A DNA stretch of 27,123 nucleotides. It comes from Leptospira sp. (GTDB lineage: Bacteria; Spirochaetota; Leptospiria; Leptospirales; Leptospiraceae). Position 1 is the first letter of the stretch. Every line of letters begins with the position of its first letter. Of this stretch, positions 1 to 9,093 are shown in pieces. The DNA lies in the NCBI GenBank assembly GCA_027531445.1, contig JAPZRK010000101.1, forward strand, positions 1-27,123, in the 5' to 3' direction. Under the pieces are notes generated by a model, which ran no database searches, was not told the DNA's origin, and saw only the letters and a program-made list of their open reading frames with translations. Position numbers and translations under genes: made by a program.

Positions 1-1
1 T

Positions 2-757
2 GGCACAAAATTAACCAACCTATTCCGCGAACAATCCGCAAAATATGGTACGACCATACACACACAGACCATCACAAAAGTCGATTTTTCCAAACGCCCG
101 TTTGTGATTTGGTCAGACGATGAACAAATTGAAGCGGAATCCGTGATCATTGCGACAGGTGCGACCGCCAAACGAATGGATATCAAAGGAGAACATACAT
201 ACTGGCAACGAGGTATTTCTGCGTGTGCTGTATGTGATGGCGCGCTTCCAATTTATCGCGAAAAAGAATTGGCAGTGATAGGAGGTGGAGATTCAGCCAT
301 CGAAGAAGCAAACCATCTAACCAAATTTGCCTCAAAGGTGTATTTGATCCATAGACGAGATTCATTCCGAGCTTCACAGATTATGCAAAAACGAGCCATG
401 AATCATCCCAAAATTGAAATCCTTTGGAACAAAGTAGTCACTGAAGCAAAAGGTGGCGCTGGTGGATTAACCAGCATTATGTTAGAGGATACTGTATCTC
501 ATGCCGCTACGGAACTTCCTGTGGGCGGTCTTTTTTATGCAATTGGTCATGTTCCCAATACGGAAATATTTAAAGGTCAGATTGACTTAGATGACACTGG
601 ATACATTATCACAGTTCCTGGATCCACTCGCACTAATATAGAAGGTGTATTTGCAGCGGGCGATGTGCAAGATAAAACCTACCGCCAAGCGATCACAGCC
701 GCTGGCAGTGGTTGTATGGCGGCATTAGAAGCAGAACGTTGGTTAGAAGGTCACTGA
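2..757 (+). CDS. trxB: Thioredoxin reductase, 3' part (N-terminus outside window)
   Basis: The flavoenzyme uses NADPH to reduce thioredoxin in the cytoplasm. The frame is open from base 2, so the gene starts before the window; 251 residues are present out of roughly 310-320 usual for the family, and the missing part holds the first FAD-binding glycine motif. Visible are the redox pair in CAVCDG, the NADPH-binding glycine motif (IGGGDSAIEEA) and the closing FAD motif (GVFAAGDVQDKTYRQAITAAGSG), all in the order expected for low-molecular-weight bacterial thioredoxin reductase. The internal ATG at 104 lies inside the conserved domain and is not a start. The stop overlaps the 3' end of the convergent metallopeptidase gene by 7 bases. 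The identification is firm from the motifs. Confidence 0.95.
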   Translation, partial: GTKLTNLFREQSAKYGTTIHTQTITKVDFSKRPFVIWSDDEQIEAESVIIATGATAKRMDIKGEHTYWQRGISACAVCDGALPIYREKELAVIGGGDSAIEEANHLTKFASKVYLIHRRDSFRASQIMQKRAMNHPKIEILWNKVVTEAKGGAGGLTSIMLEDTVSHAATELPVGGLFYAIGHVPNTEIFKGQIDLDDTGYIITVPGSTRTNIEGVFAAGDVQDKTYRQAITAAGSGCMAALEAERWLEGH

Positions 758-2559
758 TACTCTTTGCCTTTTGCATCAAAGTATGCCTTTTGATTCTCAT
801 TCCAAAAATGGACACTTGTTTTGTCTGGGGCGACCATTTTTCTTTGGCCATTCGCCCAGTGAAAGATTTGCCAACCATTATAGTTTAATGTTATAGAATG
901 GTTCGGGAAAACAGTGGCGTCATAGTCACTACCGAACCACTTATACGTTCCCTCCTTCCAAAGATAAAGTCGAACACCCGCCCTACTCCAGAAATCTCCA
1001 ACAACCACTCCGCTATACGTAGATACGTCAGCTTCAAAAAGTTCATATAAGTTTGGCATTTCGGAATATTCTTGAATTTCTCTCACATCTGCCGGCAGTG
1101 TAAGTTTATTCTTTTGAAATTGTTCAAAAGATTTCGGCATTTTCGGACTAATTTGCGTAAGGTGACTATAATTCCATACATCCATCATGCTCTTTGATTT
1201 TTTATACGTTTCTTCAAAATCCATTATAGCATCAGTGTAAAATTGGTTGGCGTTGATACCTGTTGCTTGTTTTACTGCTGATCCTGTTGGAGTATTGTGA
1301 CAGGAAAGGTTGATATATTTTTTGACAGATTCTCTTCCATAATGTTTATGCATGTATTCAACAAGATAGGCTCCTAGATCGTAAGGTACGAGATTGGAAT
1401 AACCTTCCTTTAACATGGCATCGAATGATTTCGGCAATTTCCGATCATCTATTCGTTTTCTTAATCCCTCATAGATATTTGCCTGCGCTCTTAAATCAAA
1501 TTTTGAAGCGACATGATTTGCAAATCCTTCCACAAACCAAGGATCTGTTTCATTGGGTGGGATCTCAGGTTTTGAAGCAGTCAAAGTAAGACAAGTGATT
1601 TGATGAACATTATGGACTGCTTCATGAATAAATGTTCCATAATAGAATCGTTTTCGGGCATCTTCATCAATTTCGGAATTCCCTTTTTTTTGGGCCAAAC
1701 TGCTTCCACAACACTTCAGTATATAATCTTGTCCTCCAAACCCACCTTCAAGCGAACCTCCCGGCAACTCTTGTCCGTTATATGCCACCATCTCTTTATT
1801 TTGATCAAACAGGAAGACAGGGATTTTACCTTCGTTTGCCATCCCATATTCTCTTCTCAGTTCGTTATAAAAACCATTGATATCAAAAGATTCACGGAGA
1901 CCTTCTAGAAAGAAATTCCATAGATTCGAATGATAAAGCTCAAACGGACCGATGATTGTAAAATTACTACCAAACTTCTTCGGATTCGGCAAAGTCCAGT
2001 TAAGCGCCGGAACATGAGAACGATGTTGAAAGTTTATAGAGTATTCTTTTCTATGGGGAATCCATTCTTTGTAATTTTCTGTTCCGTCTGCCCATTCATA
2101 TCGAAGATTTCTCTGGCATCCGGCGCACTTAGGATTGAAAGAATTGATTGTGATAAGATTTGGAATATTCAATTCCCATTGTCCACTTTCCCACTCACTG
2201 AAAATTGAACCATCTGCTCTTTTATGGCGATACAATCCCGGTTTCCAAAAATCTACAACTCCACCGTCGGGACCAATAAAAGTTCCACTTGTCCTAGTTG
2301 TAAATTTGAGACGTAGATCGCCTATTTTAGGTTCGTTTAACTTGATGAAATCATTGTAATCTTTTGCGGCTGACTTAGGAAATGTATAGGTTACGAGACC
2401 TGTTCGTGCAGGATTTGCTTCATAGGTAATTCTTTTTTGGGAATTGTTGGCAGAACTTTCCTGAGCAACCAATGAAAACTCTGAAATCTGTCCCATGGCC
2501 AGAAAAATGAATAAGAACGTTTGGATAATTAAATAGCCTGAAATGAAAGAAAATCGCAT
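751..2559 (-). CDS. Secreted zinc metallopeptidase-like protein (HEXXH + EG)
   Basis: A 602-residue protein with an N-terminal hydrophobic segment (about residues 4-25) that looks like a signal peptide, so it is probably exported. The centre carries HEAVH (H312, E313, H316) and, 28 residues on, WFVEGFANH with E344. This is the gluzincin layout, in which two His and a distal Glu bind zinc and the Glu of HEXXH is catalytic. Two Cys pairs (C145/C148 and C283/C284) could form disulphides or bind metal. The flanking N- and C-terminal regions are rich in Trp/Gly beta strands and match nothing I recognise. I chose ATG 2559 because GAGG lies 9 bases upstream; the in-frame TTG at 2574 would place the SD inside the gene. 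It lies 80 bases after ilvN and could be read through from it. Substrate unknown. Confidence 0.75.
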   Translation of the reverse strand: MRFSFISGYLIIQTFLFIFLAMGQISEFSLVAQESSANNSQKRITYEANPARTGLVTYTFPKSAAKDYNDFIKLNEPKIGDLRLKFTTRTSGTFIGPDGGVVDFWKPGLYRHKRADGSIFSEWESGQWELNIPNLITINSFNPKCAGCQRNLRYEWADGTENYKEWIPHRKEYSINFQHRSHVPALNWTLPNPKKFGSNFTIIGPFELYHSNLWNFFLEGLRESFDINGFYNELRREYGMANEGKIPVFLFDQNKEMVAYNGQELPGGSLEGGFGGQDYILKCCGSSLAQKKGNSEIDEDARKRFYYGTFIHEAVHNVHQITCLTLTASKPEIPPNETDPWFVEGFANHVASKFDLRAQANIYEGLRKRIDDRKLPKSFDAMLKEGYSNLVPYDLGAYLVEYMHKHYGRESVKKYINLSCHNTPTGSAVKQATGINANQFYTDAIMDFEETYKKSKSMMDVWNYSHLTQISPKMPKSFEQFQKNKLTLPADVREIQEYSEMPNLYELFEADVSTYSGVVVGDFWSRAGVRLYLWKEGTYKWFGSDYDATVFPNHSITLNYNGWQIFHWANGQRKMVAPDKTSVHFWNENQKAYFDAKGKEYQ

Positions 2560-2639
2560 GTGCGAGCACCTCAAATTAGATTGAAGTGCTAAATTTCTTT
2601 CAGATTGAAGGATTGGTCAAGTCAGATCTTGCCTGTGGA

Positions 2640-3128
2640 TTAACCGGCTTCTTGGTTGCGATACGCTATGGCAATTTGTCCAGTGCGTGAAATTTCACGG
2701 ATGCCAAATTGTTTCATAAGTGAAATCATATTGCCGACTTGTCTGGTGTTGCCTGAAAATTCCAAAAGCAAAGAATCCTCTGTCATCTCCAAAATCTTTG
2801 CTCCGAATCCGTTGCAAACAGCTAAGGCTTCTCCTCTGTTGTTTTCATCTATTTGAATGGAAATGAGAACCAGTTCTCTTTGGACAGAGCTCGCATAGGC
2901 CATATCCTGTACTTTTAGAACATCTGGAAGTTTCAGTAATTGATTTTTGACTTGGCCAACTATGGTTTCATCACCATTGATTACGATCGTAAGAGATGAA
3001 ACTTCAACATTATCTGTAACGCCAACTGCAATGGAATCGATGTTATATCCACGACGAGTGAAAAGACCCGAAACATGACTCATGACTCCGGGGTGATTGT
3101 TTACAAGTATACTGAGTGTATGTTTCAT
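2640..3128 (-). CDS. ilvN: Acetolactate synthase, small (regulatory) subunit
   Basis: Regulatory subunit of acetohydroxyacid synthase, the first shared enzyme of valine, leucine and isoleucine synthesis. In this family the subunit stimulates the catalytic subunit and gives feedback inhibition by valine. The 162 residues match the length of the IlvH/IlvN class with an ACT domain plus C-terminal domain. The N-terminus has the ACT signature (LSILVNNHPGVMSHVSGLF, then RRGYNIDSI), and the C-terminal half has the usual GFGAKILEM and SRTGQIAIAYR segments. The start overlaps the ilvB stop in ATGA, so translation is probably coupled, which suits a subunit made in proportion to IlvB. ilvH would be an equally valid symbol. 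Confidence 0.95.
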   Translation of the reverse strand: MKHTLSILVNNHPGVMSHVSGLFTRRGYNIDSIAVGVTDNVEVSSLTIVINGDETIVGQVKNQLLKLPDVLKVQDMAYASSVQRELVLISIQIDENNRGEALAVCNGFGAKILEMTEDSLLLEFSGNTRQVGNMISLMKQFGIREISRTGQIAIAYRNQEAG

Positions 3129-4831
3129 TTTTTTAACTTAGCCAAATCCTTAAATTCGATTAAATCTCTTTGCGATTTTCCAGATGGAATCATTGGAAAA
3201 ACTTTTTCTTCTGCAGGAATCATCACCTCAATCAGGGCGGCGCCATCATCTTTCAGAAAAAAATCAAGTCCTTTGGCGATATCTGCTTTTGAAGAAATCT
3301 TCATAGCAGGGATATCATAGGATTCGGCTAATTTCACAAAATTCGGGTTATACGTCCATTGTGATTCACTAAATCGATTTTCATAGAAGAGTTCTTGCCA
3401 TTGGCGAACCATACCTAGGAAGTTATTATTGAAAAGTAGAATCTTTACGCCTAACTTTGATTGTGCGATGGTAGCAAGTTCCTGGATGCACATTTGGAAA
3501 CTACCATCACCGGTTACGCAAATGACGATTTTGTCTGGATTGCCAAATTTTGCGCCTATAGCCGCAGGCAAACCATAACCCATGGTGCCTAGTCCTCCAG
3601 AAGTAAGCCATGTATTTGGCTCATCGAATAAGTAGTATTGTGCGGCCCACATCTGGTGTTGGCCTACGTCGGTTGACACAACTGCTTTCCCTTTCGTTCT
3701 TTGGTACACCAGATGCATAAACTCTTGAGGTTTGATATCATCACTAGAATTATCAAAGTCGAGTGGATGGTCTTTTTTGAGATCCGCTATCCGCTGAATC
3801 CAGGAAGTCCGGTCACTTGATTTGATGAAGGGTAAAATTTCACGAATGGCATCTTTTAGATCGCCATGTAAAATGTAATCGACATTGACTCGTTTATTAA
3901 ATTCTGCCGCGTCAATATCAACATGAGCCCGAACTGCATCTGGAGCAAAATCTTGGTATTTTGCGACTCGATCATCAAAACGAGCCCCTAAGTTGAGAAT
4001 ATAGTCACATTCAATGACAGCCTTATTCGCGTAAGCTGTTCCGTGCATCCCAAGCATACCAACACTCAACGGATGGGTACCCGGGAAGGCACCTATTCCC
4101 ATAAGAGTCGTGGTCACAGGTGAAGTCGCTTTTTCAGCTAATGTTTTAATTTCGGCAGAAGCAAATGAATTGATGGCTCCGCCACCAACGTAGAGTAACG
4201 GACGTTTTGCCCGATTTAATGCTTCGGCAAATTCTTGTATATCGCCTTTTACATTCTGTCTTTCATAATGATGTTTGGCGATCTTTAAAGAAGTAGCCTT
4301 TCGAACTGTCGTTTTTTGATTTTGTACATCTTTAGGAAAATCTAATAAAACTGGACCCGGTCTTCCACCCATAGCGATCTTCATCGCTTCTTCAAAATGA
4401 CGAGGAAGGTCATCCGCATGTTTGATGAGTGCATTGTATTTTGTGATCGGGATGGTGATGCCGTAAATATCGGCTTCTTGGAAAGCGTCAGTTCCAATGT
4501 CTTTAGTGGAAACCTGACCCGTGATCGCAAGGATTGGGATGGAATCTAACTTTGCATCCGTTAGTCCAGTGATGAGATTTGTTGCTCCCGGTCCTGAAGT
4601 TGCTATACAAACGCCCAGCTTGCCTGTAGAACGAGCATAACCTTCTGCCATGTGGATGGCGCCTTGTTCGTGGCGTACCAAAATGTGTCGGATCTTTTTG
4701 CTATGATAGAGTTCATCATAGAAAGGAAGGATGGCTCCACCTGGGTATCCGAAGACAATCTCCACTCCTGCCTCTTCCAAAAGTTCGACCATAAGTCGGG
4801 CGCCTGTGATAGCTTCAGATAGTGTTGACAT
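3125..4831 (-). CDS. ilvB: Acetolactate synthase, large (catalytic) subunit
   Basis: Thiamine-diphosphate enzyme that condenses pyruvate with pyruvate or 2-oxobutyrate in branched-chain amino acid synthesis. At 568 residues it has the usual family length. Near the N-terminus it shows FGYPGGAILPFYDEL and RHEQGAIHMAEGYAR with the catalytic Glu at residue 55. The thiamine-diphosphate/Mg motif GDGSFQMCIQELATI followed by NNNFLGMVRQWQ is near the C-terminus. ATG 4831 is preceded by GGGGG at 7 bases. The 113 bases between this start and the divergent TPR gene show no peptide leader rich in Ile/Val/Leu codons and no terminator, so I see no sign of classical attenuation. It is followed by ilvN with a 4-base overlap. 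Confidence 0.96.
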   Translation of the reverse strand: MSTLSEAITGARLMVELLEEAGVEIVFGYPGGAILPFYDELYHSKKIRHILVRHEQGAIHMAEGYARSTGKLGVCIATSGPGATNLITGLTDAKLDSIPILAITGQVSTKDIGTDAFQEADIYGITIPITKYNALIKHADDLPRHFEEAMKIAMGGRPGPVLLDFPKDVQNQKTTVRKATSLKIAKHHYERQNVKGDIQEFAEALNRAKRPLLYVGGGAINSFASAEIKTLAEKATSPVTTTLMGIGAFPGTHPLSVGMLGMHGTAYANKAVIECDYILNLGARFDDRVAKYQDFAPDAVRAHVDIDAAEFNKRVNVDYILHGDLKDAIREILPFIKSSDRTSWIQRIADLKKDHPLDFDNSSDDIKPQEFMHLVYQRTKGKAVVSTDVGQHQMWAAQYYLFDEPNTWLTSGGLGTMGYGLPAAIGAKFGNPDKIVICVTGDGSFQMCIQELATIAQSKLGVKILLFNNNFLGMVRQWQELFYENRFSESQWTYNPNFVKLAESYDIPAMKISSKADIAKGLDFFLKDDGAALIEVMIPAEEKVFPMIPSGKSQRDLIEFKDLAKLKK

Positions 4832-4944
4832 TTGCGTTCCCCCAATGCCATTCCCTCAAAAAAGGGTGTTTCGTCAATGTTCTCTCGTTTTTGAGTCGAT
4901 TTTTGCTCCTTAAATTTTAAAGCTGTTCCATAAGCTGAATCGCA

Positions 4945-6051
4945 ATGGAAAACACCGAGATAGAAAAACCACCAGAAGACGAAAAGTTCTCAAAGATCAA
5001 AGCTCTCGCAAAAGAGGCATACCGCTATCTCGATCAGTCAAGATTCAAAGAGGCAAAGGAACGTTTGGAGATCCTATTAGAGGAAGATCCGACAAACACC
5101 TATGGGCTTGTTGGTCTAGGCGATTATTACGCCAAGACAAAACAACCCGAAACTGCGATCATCTACTACCGCAAATGTCTGGCCGGCGATCCAGCAAATA
5201 AATTTTCCCTTATGGGAATCATGAATTGTTATCGCGACCTGAGCAGTTTAAAAAAAATCATAGAAGTCGCCGAAGAATTTCACCATATAACGATAACTGA
5301 TGCGAGTATCTTATCTCGAGTAGCTGACGCTCATCGAAAACTAAAGAACTTCAAAGAGTCTGAAGTTTATTACATGGAAGCACTACAGATCAATCCCAAT
5401 GATCAATATGTAATCGTCGGACTGGGACATTTATTCTTCGCCTGCCAACGTTATGTGGAAGCGATCCACTGGTGGGAAAAACTTTTATCTTCGCAACCGA
5501 ACAATATCAAAATCCTAACCGAGATTGGAAATAGTTACAGAAAGATAAAAAATTTCGAACAAGCGATTATTTATTATGAAAGAGCCAAGGATCTTGATTC
5601 GCGAAACTTTTTTGCTCTTTACGGATTAGCTGAATCCTTTCGTGGGAAAAAAGACTTTGAGACAGCCATCATTTATTGGGAAAAGATCTTGGATTTTGAT
5701 CCTGATAATAAACTCATTATTAACCGTTATGCAGATTCCCTTCGTGGACTTGGAAAGTATGACAAAGCACTTGAATGTTTTAATAAAATTTTAGCAACGG
5801 GTGACGATTACTTTGCATTACTCGGGAAAGCCGCCGCATTGCGACTAATTGGTGATTTACCAAAGGCTGAAGAAATTTATCTCACATTACTTTCAAAATC
5901 TCCCAATGATCCAAGACCCGCGCTCGAATTGTCCGACCTTTGGGACATTATGGGCAAAAAAGATAAAGCGATCAAAATGTTGGAAGACCTTTCCAAAAAG
6001 ATTCCTTCAAATGAAACTCTGAGAGAGCGGATAGAATATCTGAGAGATTAA
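4945..6051 (+). CDS. TPR-repeat protein
   Basis: A 368-residue protein made almost wholly of tetratricopeptide repeats, about nine to ten units from residue 20 to the end. Typical helices include TYGLVGLGDYYAKTKQPETA, QYVIVGLGHLFFACQRYVEA and FFALYGLAESFRGKKDFETA, each with the small/aromatic pattern and the Pro-Asn or Asp-Pro turn between repeats. There is no signal peptide or membrane segment, so a cytoplasmic scaffold is likely. No catalytic domain is visible and the partner is unknown. The SD before ATG 4945 is weak. The gene stands alone: it diverges from ilvB and is closed by a strong terminator at 6116-6142. Confidence 0.85.
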   Translation: MENTEIEKPPEDEKFSKIKALAKEAYRYLDQSRFKEAKERLEILLEEDPTNTYGLVGLGDYYAKTKQPETAIIYYRKCLAGDPANKFSLMGIMNCYRDLSSLKKIIEVAEEFHHITITDASILSRVADAHRKLKNFKESEVYYMEALQINPNDQYVIVGLGHLFFACQRYVEAIHWWEKLLSSQPNNIKILTEIGNSYRKIKNFEQAIIYYERAKDLDSRNFFALYGLAESFRGKKDFETAIIYWEKILDFDPDNKLIINRYADSLRGLGKYDKALECFNKILATGDDYFALLGKAAALRLIGDLPKAEEIYLTLLSKSPNDPRPALELSDLWDIMGKKDKAIKMLEDLSKKIPSNETLRERIEYLRD

Positions 6052-6115
6052 TTTTTTGGGATGAATCGTTGGTCGAAGCCGTGATGCTTCGGTATGAATT
6101 GTGTATTGAATCAAA

Positions 6116-6142
6116 CGGCAGACGATGGTCTGCCGTTTTTTT
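6116..6142 (+). terminator. Intrinsic terminator after the TPR gene
   Basis: A perfect 8-bp stem CGGCAGAC / GTCTGCCG with a GATG loop, directly followed by seven T. This is a textbook rho-independent terminator for the plus-strand TPR gene, 65 bases after its stop. AAA just before the stem gives a short three-T tail on the other strand, so it may also partly stop transcripts of the convergent P83/100-like gene that ends at 6155. Confidence 0.92.
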
Positions 6143-6154
6143 GTTTCCTATTAC

Positions 6155-7864
6155 CTAAGGAGTGATTGTCTTAATTAGGCTTAGATCTTCTTTTTTAAAG
6201 ATTTTGATCGTGTTCTTTTCGCCCTCTTTTGGTTTTCCCGTTACATAGATCTTTTCGCCGAAGAATGTGATTTCAGAATTTTCTTCGATACCTTCTGCGG
6301 TCCGTGCTTCAAATGTCAGGTCCGATTTGAAACGAGATACATGGTATTTATCCTGAAACTTTTCGATCACATAAATCTTATCGTCGCGATTTACCATCGG
6401 AGTTCTCCAGAAAATGTCAGCCGCTTCGCTCGTTTTTTTGACAGCAAGTTTGTCAGGATCGAGTAAAACTAGTTTGTGTTTTCTTGTTTCCACCTTTTCG
6501 CCATCGTATCCAAGTACTAGAACACCTTGATTGGCGATCTCTTTGAAATCTTTAGAACAGATGTTATTGTATGGGCTTCTGAAAAGTGTGTCGTCTTTTG
6601 TAGTGTCGATTGCCCAAAGTTCATTTGAGTAATGTCCATCAGCATCATATTTGATAAACTTCATAAAAAGAATCTTGTTATTGATGACATTGTCACTTTG
6701 TTCTTCTTTTTTCTTTAGCTCTTCTTTCACTTCTGACAATTCTGTCTTGAGAGCTTCTACTTTTTGTTCCGCAACTTTTACAGCTTCTTCCGTTTTGGTA
6801 GCTTCTGTTTTAGTTCCATCGCCTGTTGCAGTAGTAGCTGTACCGTCGCCACCTTCTTTACGCGCTTCTTCTTTGGCAGCAAGTTGTTCTTCTTTTTTGT
6901 CCAACTCTTCTTTTTTGGCTTCCACAACTTTTGCTTCCGCTTCCGTTTTAGCGACTTCTTGTTGGATTTGTTTTACTTCTTCCGTTTTTTTGACGATTTC
7001 GTCTTTGTTTTTAACTGGATCTTTTTTAAGTTCGTTTAACTTTGCAACTTCGGTAGCTTCTTTTTTCTTGATCTCTTCTTTCTTTTGTTCGACTACTTGC
7101 TGCTCTTTTGCAACTTCTTGTTTCTTTTCTTGGACGATCTTTTTCTCTTCTTTTATTTTTTCAGTTTGAAGCGTGTCCATTTTTTTCGCTTCTTCCTGCA
7201 TCTTCTTCTTTGTATCTGGATCTTTTTCTTTGTCTTTTACGATCTTGTTTACTTCTTTCTCAAGCTCATCAGTGGTAACATCCTTACCACCATCTTTCAA
7301 TATGTTCTTTTCAATAGGAATGATCAGTTGTGTTTTGCCTGACCAATTTTTAAAATTTGTATCCAATCCAACTTTATCCGCAGACAAGACCTTGATGACT
7401 TCCGCCGAATACTTTCCAGAGAAGTATTTTAGATCCTTTCTGTGAGCCGCATTGTAATATACTAAATACTGACCCAATGTATCGGAGCCACTTTTGTATT
7501 GGAAGGCAGTTTCAACATAAGAGGAAACGATTCGAACGATTGAATTTACGTGGTCGAATGATTGTGACTCACTGATCGTGAGGATATCAGCACCTAACTT
7601 ACCATCTTGTCCTGGCTGGATTCTTTGGATGGAAACACCGTTGATGGCGATATTACCGTCTTTATCGATTCCTTGAGCCAGCTTTTTGCCCATTTCCTGA
7701 TTTTCTTGAACGATATCGTTCGTAGCTCGTTTGTACGATCGGTTGATGAACTCAATCCGTTTGGCACCTTTGATTTCCGATTCTCCAAGTGGAGCCTTCG
7801 TTTGAGCAGAAAGACCTAATGCAACAACAAACACCAACAAAGTGGCGGCGCGAAATATTCTCAT
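6155..7864 (-). CDS. P83/100-family exported coiled-coil protein
   Basis: A 569-residue protein resembling the spirochaetal P83/P100 antigen family first known from Borrelia. Residues 1-21 form a signal peptide. Residues about 30-190 are the conserved N-terminal domain (FINRSYKRATNDI, FDHVNSIVRIVSSYVETAF, LGQYLVYYNAAHR, NWSGKTQLIIPI). Residues about 200-395 are a very Lys/Glu-rich coiled coil, broken near 337-357 by a Gly/Thr/Ala-rich stretch. Residues about 396-569 form a beta-rich domain with repeated strand pairs, reminiscent of a propeller. ATG 7864 has AGAGGGTG just upstream. The cellular role of the family is not established; a periplasmic or envelope structural role is an inference. 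The gene stands alone, divergent from serC. Confidence 0.82.
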   Translation of the reverse strand: MRIFRAATLLVFVVALGLSAQTKAPLGESEIKGAKRIEFINRSYKRATNDIVQENQEMGKKLAQGIDKDGNIAINGVSIQRIQPGQDGKLGADILTISESQSFDHVNSIVRIVSSYVETAFQYKSGSDTLGQYLVYYNAAHRKDLKYFSGKYSAEVIKVLSADKVGLDTNFKNWSGKTQLIIPIEKNILKDGGKDVTTDELEKEVNKIVKDKEKDPDTKKKMQEEAKKMDTLQTEKIKEEKKIVQEKKQEVAKEQQVVEQKKEEIKKKEATEVAKLNELKKDPVKNKDEIVKKTEEVKQIQQEVAKTEAEAKVVEAKKEELDKKEEQLAAKEEARKEGGDGTATTATGDGTKTEATKTEEAVKVAEQKVEALKTELSEVKEELKKKEEQSDNVINNKILFMKFIKYDADGHYSNELWAIDTTKDDTLFRSPYNNICSKDFKEIANQGVLVLGYDGEKVETRKHKLVLLDPDKLAVKKTSEAADIFWRTPMVNRDDKIYVIEKFQDKYHVSRFKSDLTFEARTAEGIEENSEITFFGEKIYVTGKPKEGEKNTIKIFKKEDLSLIKTITP

Positions 7865-7990
7865 TTCACCCTCTTGATTTTTTTTAAAGAATGAACCAAT
7901 GATCCACTATTTCAACGATTCTGCAAAGCAAGTTTTGGTTTTGGAAAAAGATATTTACCCCAAACTTTCTTAGCGGAATCTGGAAGAGAA

Positions 7991-9088
7991 ATGGGAACCT
8001 TTACCTCACGTATTTTTAATTTCAATGCGGGACCTGCCATGCTACCGGCGGAAGTTATGGAAAAAGCGCAGGGAGAATTCCTGAATTACCAAAATTCGGG
8101 TATGAGTGTTATGGAAATGAGCCACCGTGAGGCAAAATTCCAATCGATTTTGGATGATTCTATTTTTGCATTGCGCAAACTCCTTTCCATTCCTGATCGC
8201 TATGGAGTTGTCTACTTCCCAGGTGGTGCCACACTTCAGTTTTCTGCGATTCCCCTCAATTACCTCGCAGAAGGTGAAAGTGCTGATTTTGCGCAGACTG
8301 GAGTATGGGCGACCAAAGCACATGCGGAAGCGAAGAAATTTTACCCCAATGTCCAATCCATCTTTGATGGTAAGGAGAGTGGGTATATGGAGATTCCAGA
8401 GATCACAGATGAGATCGTCCATGACCATGCAAAGTATGTTTATATTACTTCCAATAACACAATCTATGGCACTCGTTATGCGAAATTTCCCAAACTAAAA
8501 AAAGCACCACTGATTGCGGATATGACAAGTGAACTTCTTAGTCGCAAGTTAGATGTGGAAAATTTTTCAGTAATTTTTGCTGGTGCACAAAAGAACATAG
8601 GTCCATCCGGCCTTACCATAGTGATCTATGATAAAGACAGATTGCCATCCGTAAATCATCCCATACCAAACTTGATGAATTATGCATTGATGGAAAAGAA
8701 TGGATCTTTATACAACACGCCTCCTACTTTCTCCATTTACATTGCTAAGCTAGTTTTCCAATGGCTACTTGACAAAGGTGGTATTGATGTGATGGAAAAA
8801 GAAAATGAAGAAAAGGCCGCTTTACTCTATTCCTATATAGACACATCTTCTCTTTTTCATGCACCGGTTCCGAAAAGCAACCGTTCTACGATGAATGTTG
8901 TTTATCGTATGAAGAATAGCGACTTGGATAAATTGTTTTTGGAAGGTGCAGAAGCGGCTGGACTTTCTGGTCTCAAAGGATACAGGGACGTCGGAGGATT
9001 CCGTGCGTCTATCTACAATGCGATGCCGAAAGCGGGTGTCGAAGCATTAGTATCTTATATGAAGGAATTTGAACGCACCAAAGGATAA
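7991..9088 (+). CDS. serC: Phosphoserine aminotransferase
   Basis: PLP enzyme that converts 3-phosphohydroxypyruvate and glutamate to O-phosphoserine and 2-oxoglutarate, the second step of serine synthesis; it can also serve pyridoxal phosphate synthesis. The 365 residues match the family. Visible are FNAGPAMLP at the N-terminus, GMSVMEMSHR, the substrate-site GGATLQFSAIPLN, SNNTIYGT, and the PLP lysine K201 in FAGAQKNIGPSG. The C-terminus has GLKGYRDVGGFRASIYNA. GGAAGAG sits just before ATG 7991. It heads a run of four plus-strand genes with gaps of 5 and 2 bases or overlaps. Confidence 0.96.
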   Translation: MGTFTSRIFNFNAGPAMLPAEVMEKAQGEFLNYQNSGMSVMEMSHREAKFQSILDDSIFALRKLLSIPDRYGVVYFPGGATLQFSAIPLNYLAEGESADFAQTGVWATKAHAEAKKFYPNVQSIFDGKESGYMEIPEITDEIVHDHAKYVYITSNNTIYGTRYAKFPKLKKAPLIADMTSELLSRKLDVENFSVIFAGAQKNIGPSGLTIVIYDKDRLPSVNHPIPNLMNYALMEKNGSLYNTPPTFSIYIAKLVFQWLLDKGGIDVMEKENEEKAALLYSYIDTSSLFHAPVPKSNRSTMNVVYRMKNSDLDKLFLEGAEAAGLSGLKGYRDVGGFRASIYNAMPKAGVEALVSYMKEFERTKG

Positions 9089-9093
9089 AACAT

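Noticed and set aside
2560..2574. TTG start 15 bases upstream for the metallopeptidase
   Set aside because: It lies over the GAGG that fits ATG 2559 and would put extra polar residues before the signal peptide.
6074..6091. Hairpin CGAAGC/GCTTCG after the TPR gene
   Set aside because: Six-bp stem with no T-run behind it; the much stronger terminator at 6116-6142 follows directly.
6651..7342. Long open frames on the plus strand, rich in Ser/Phe, opposite the P83/100-like gene
   Set aside because: They are antisense images of the Lys/Glu-rich coiled coil (AAA/GAA codons read as TTT/TTC) and have no SD or recognisable domain.
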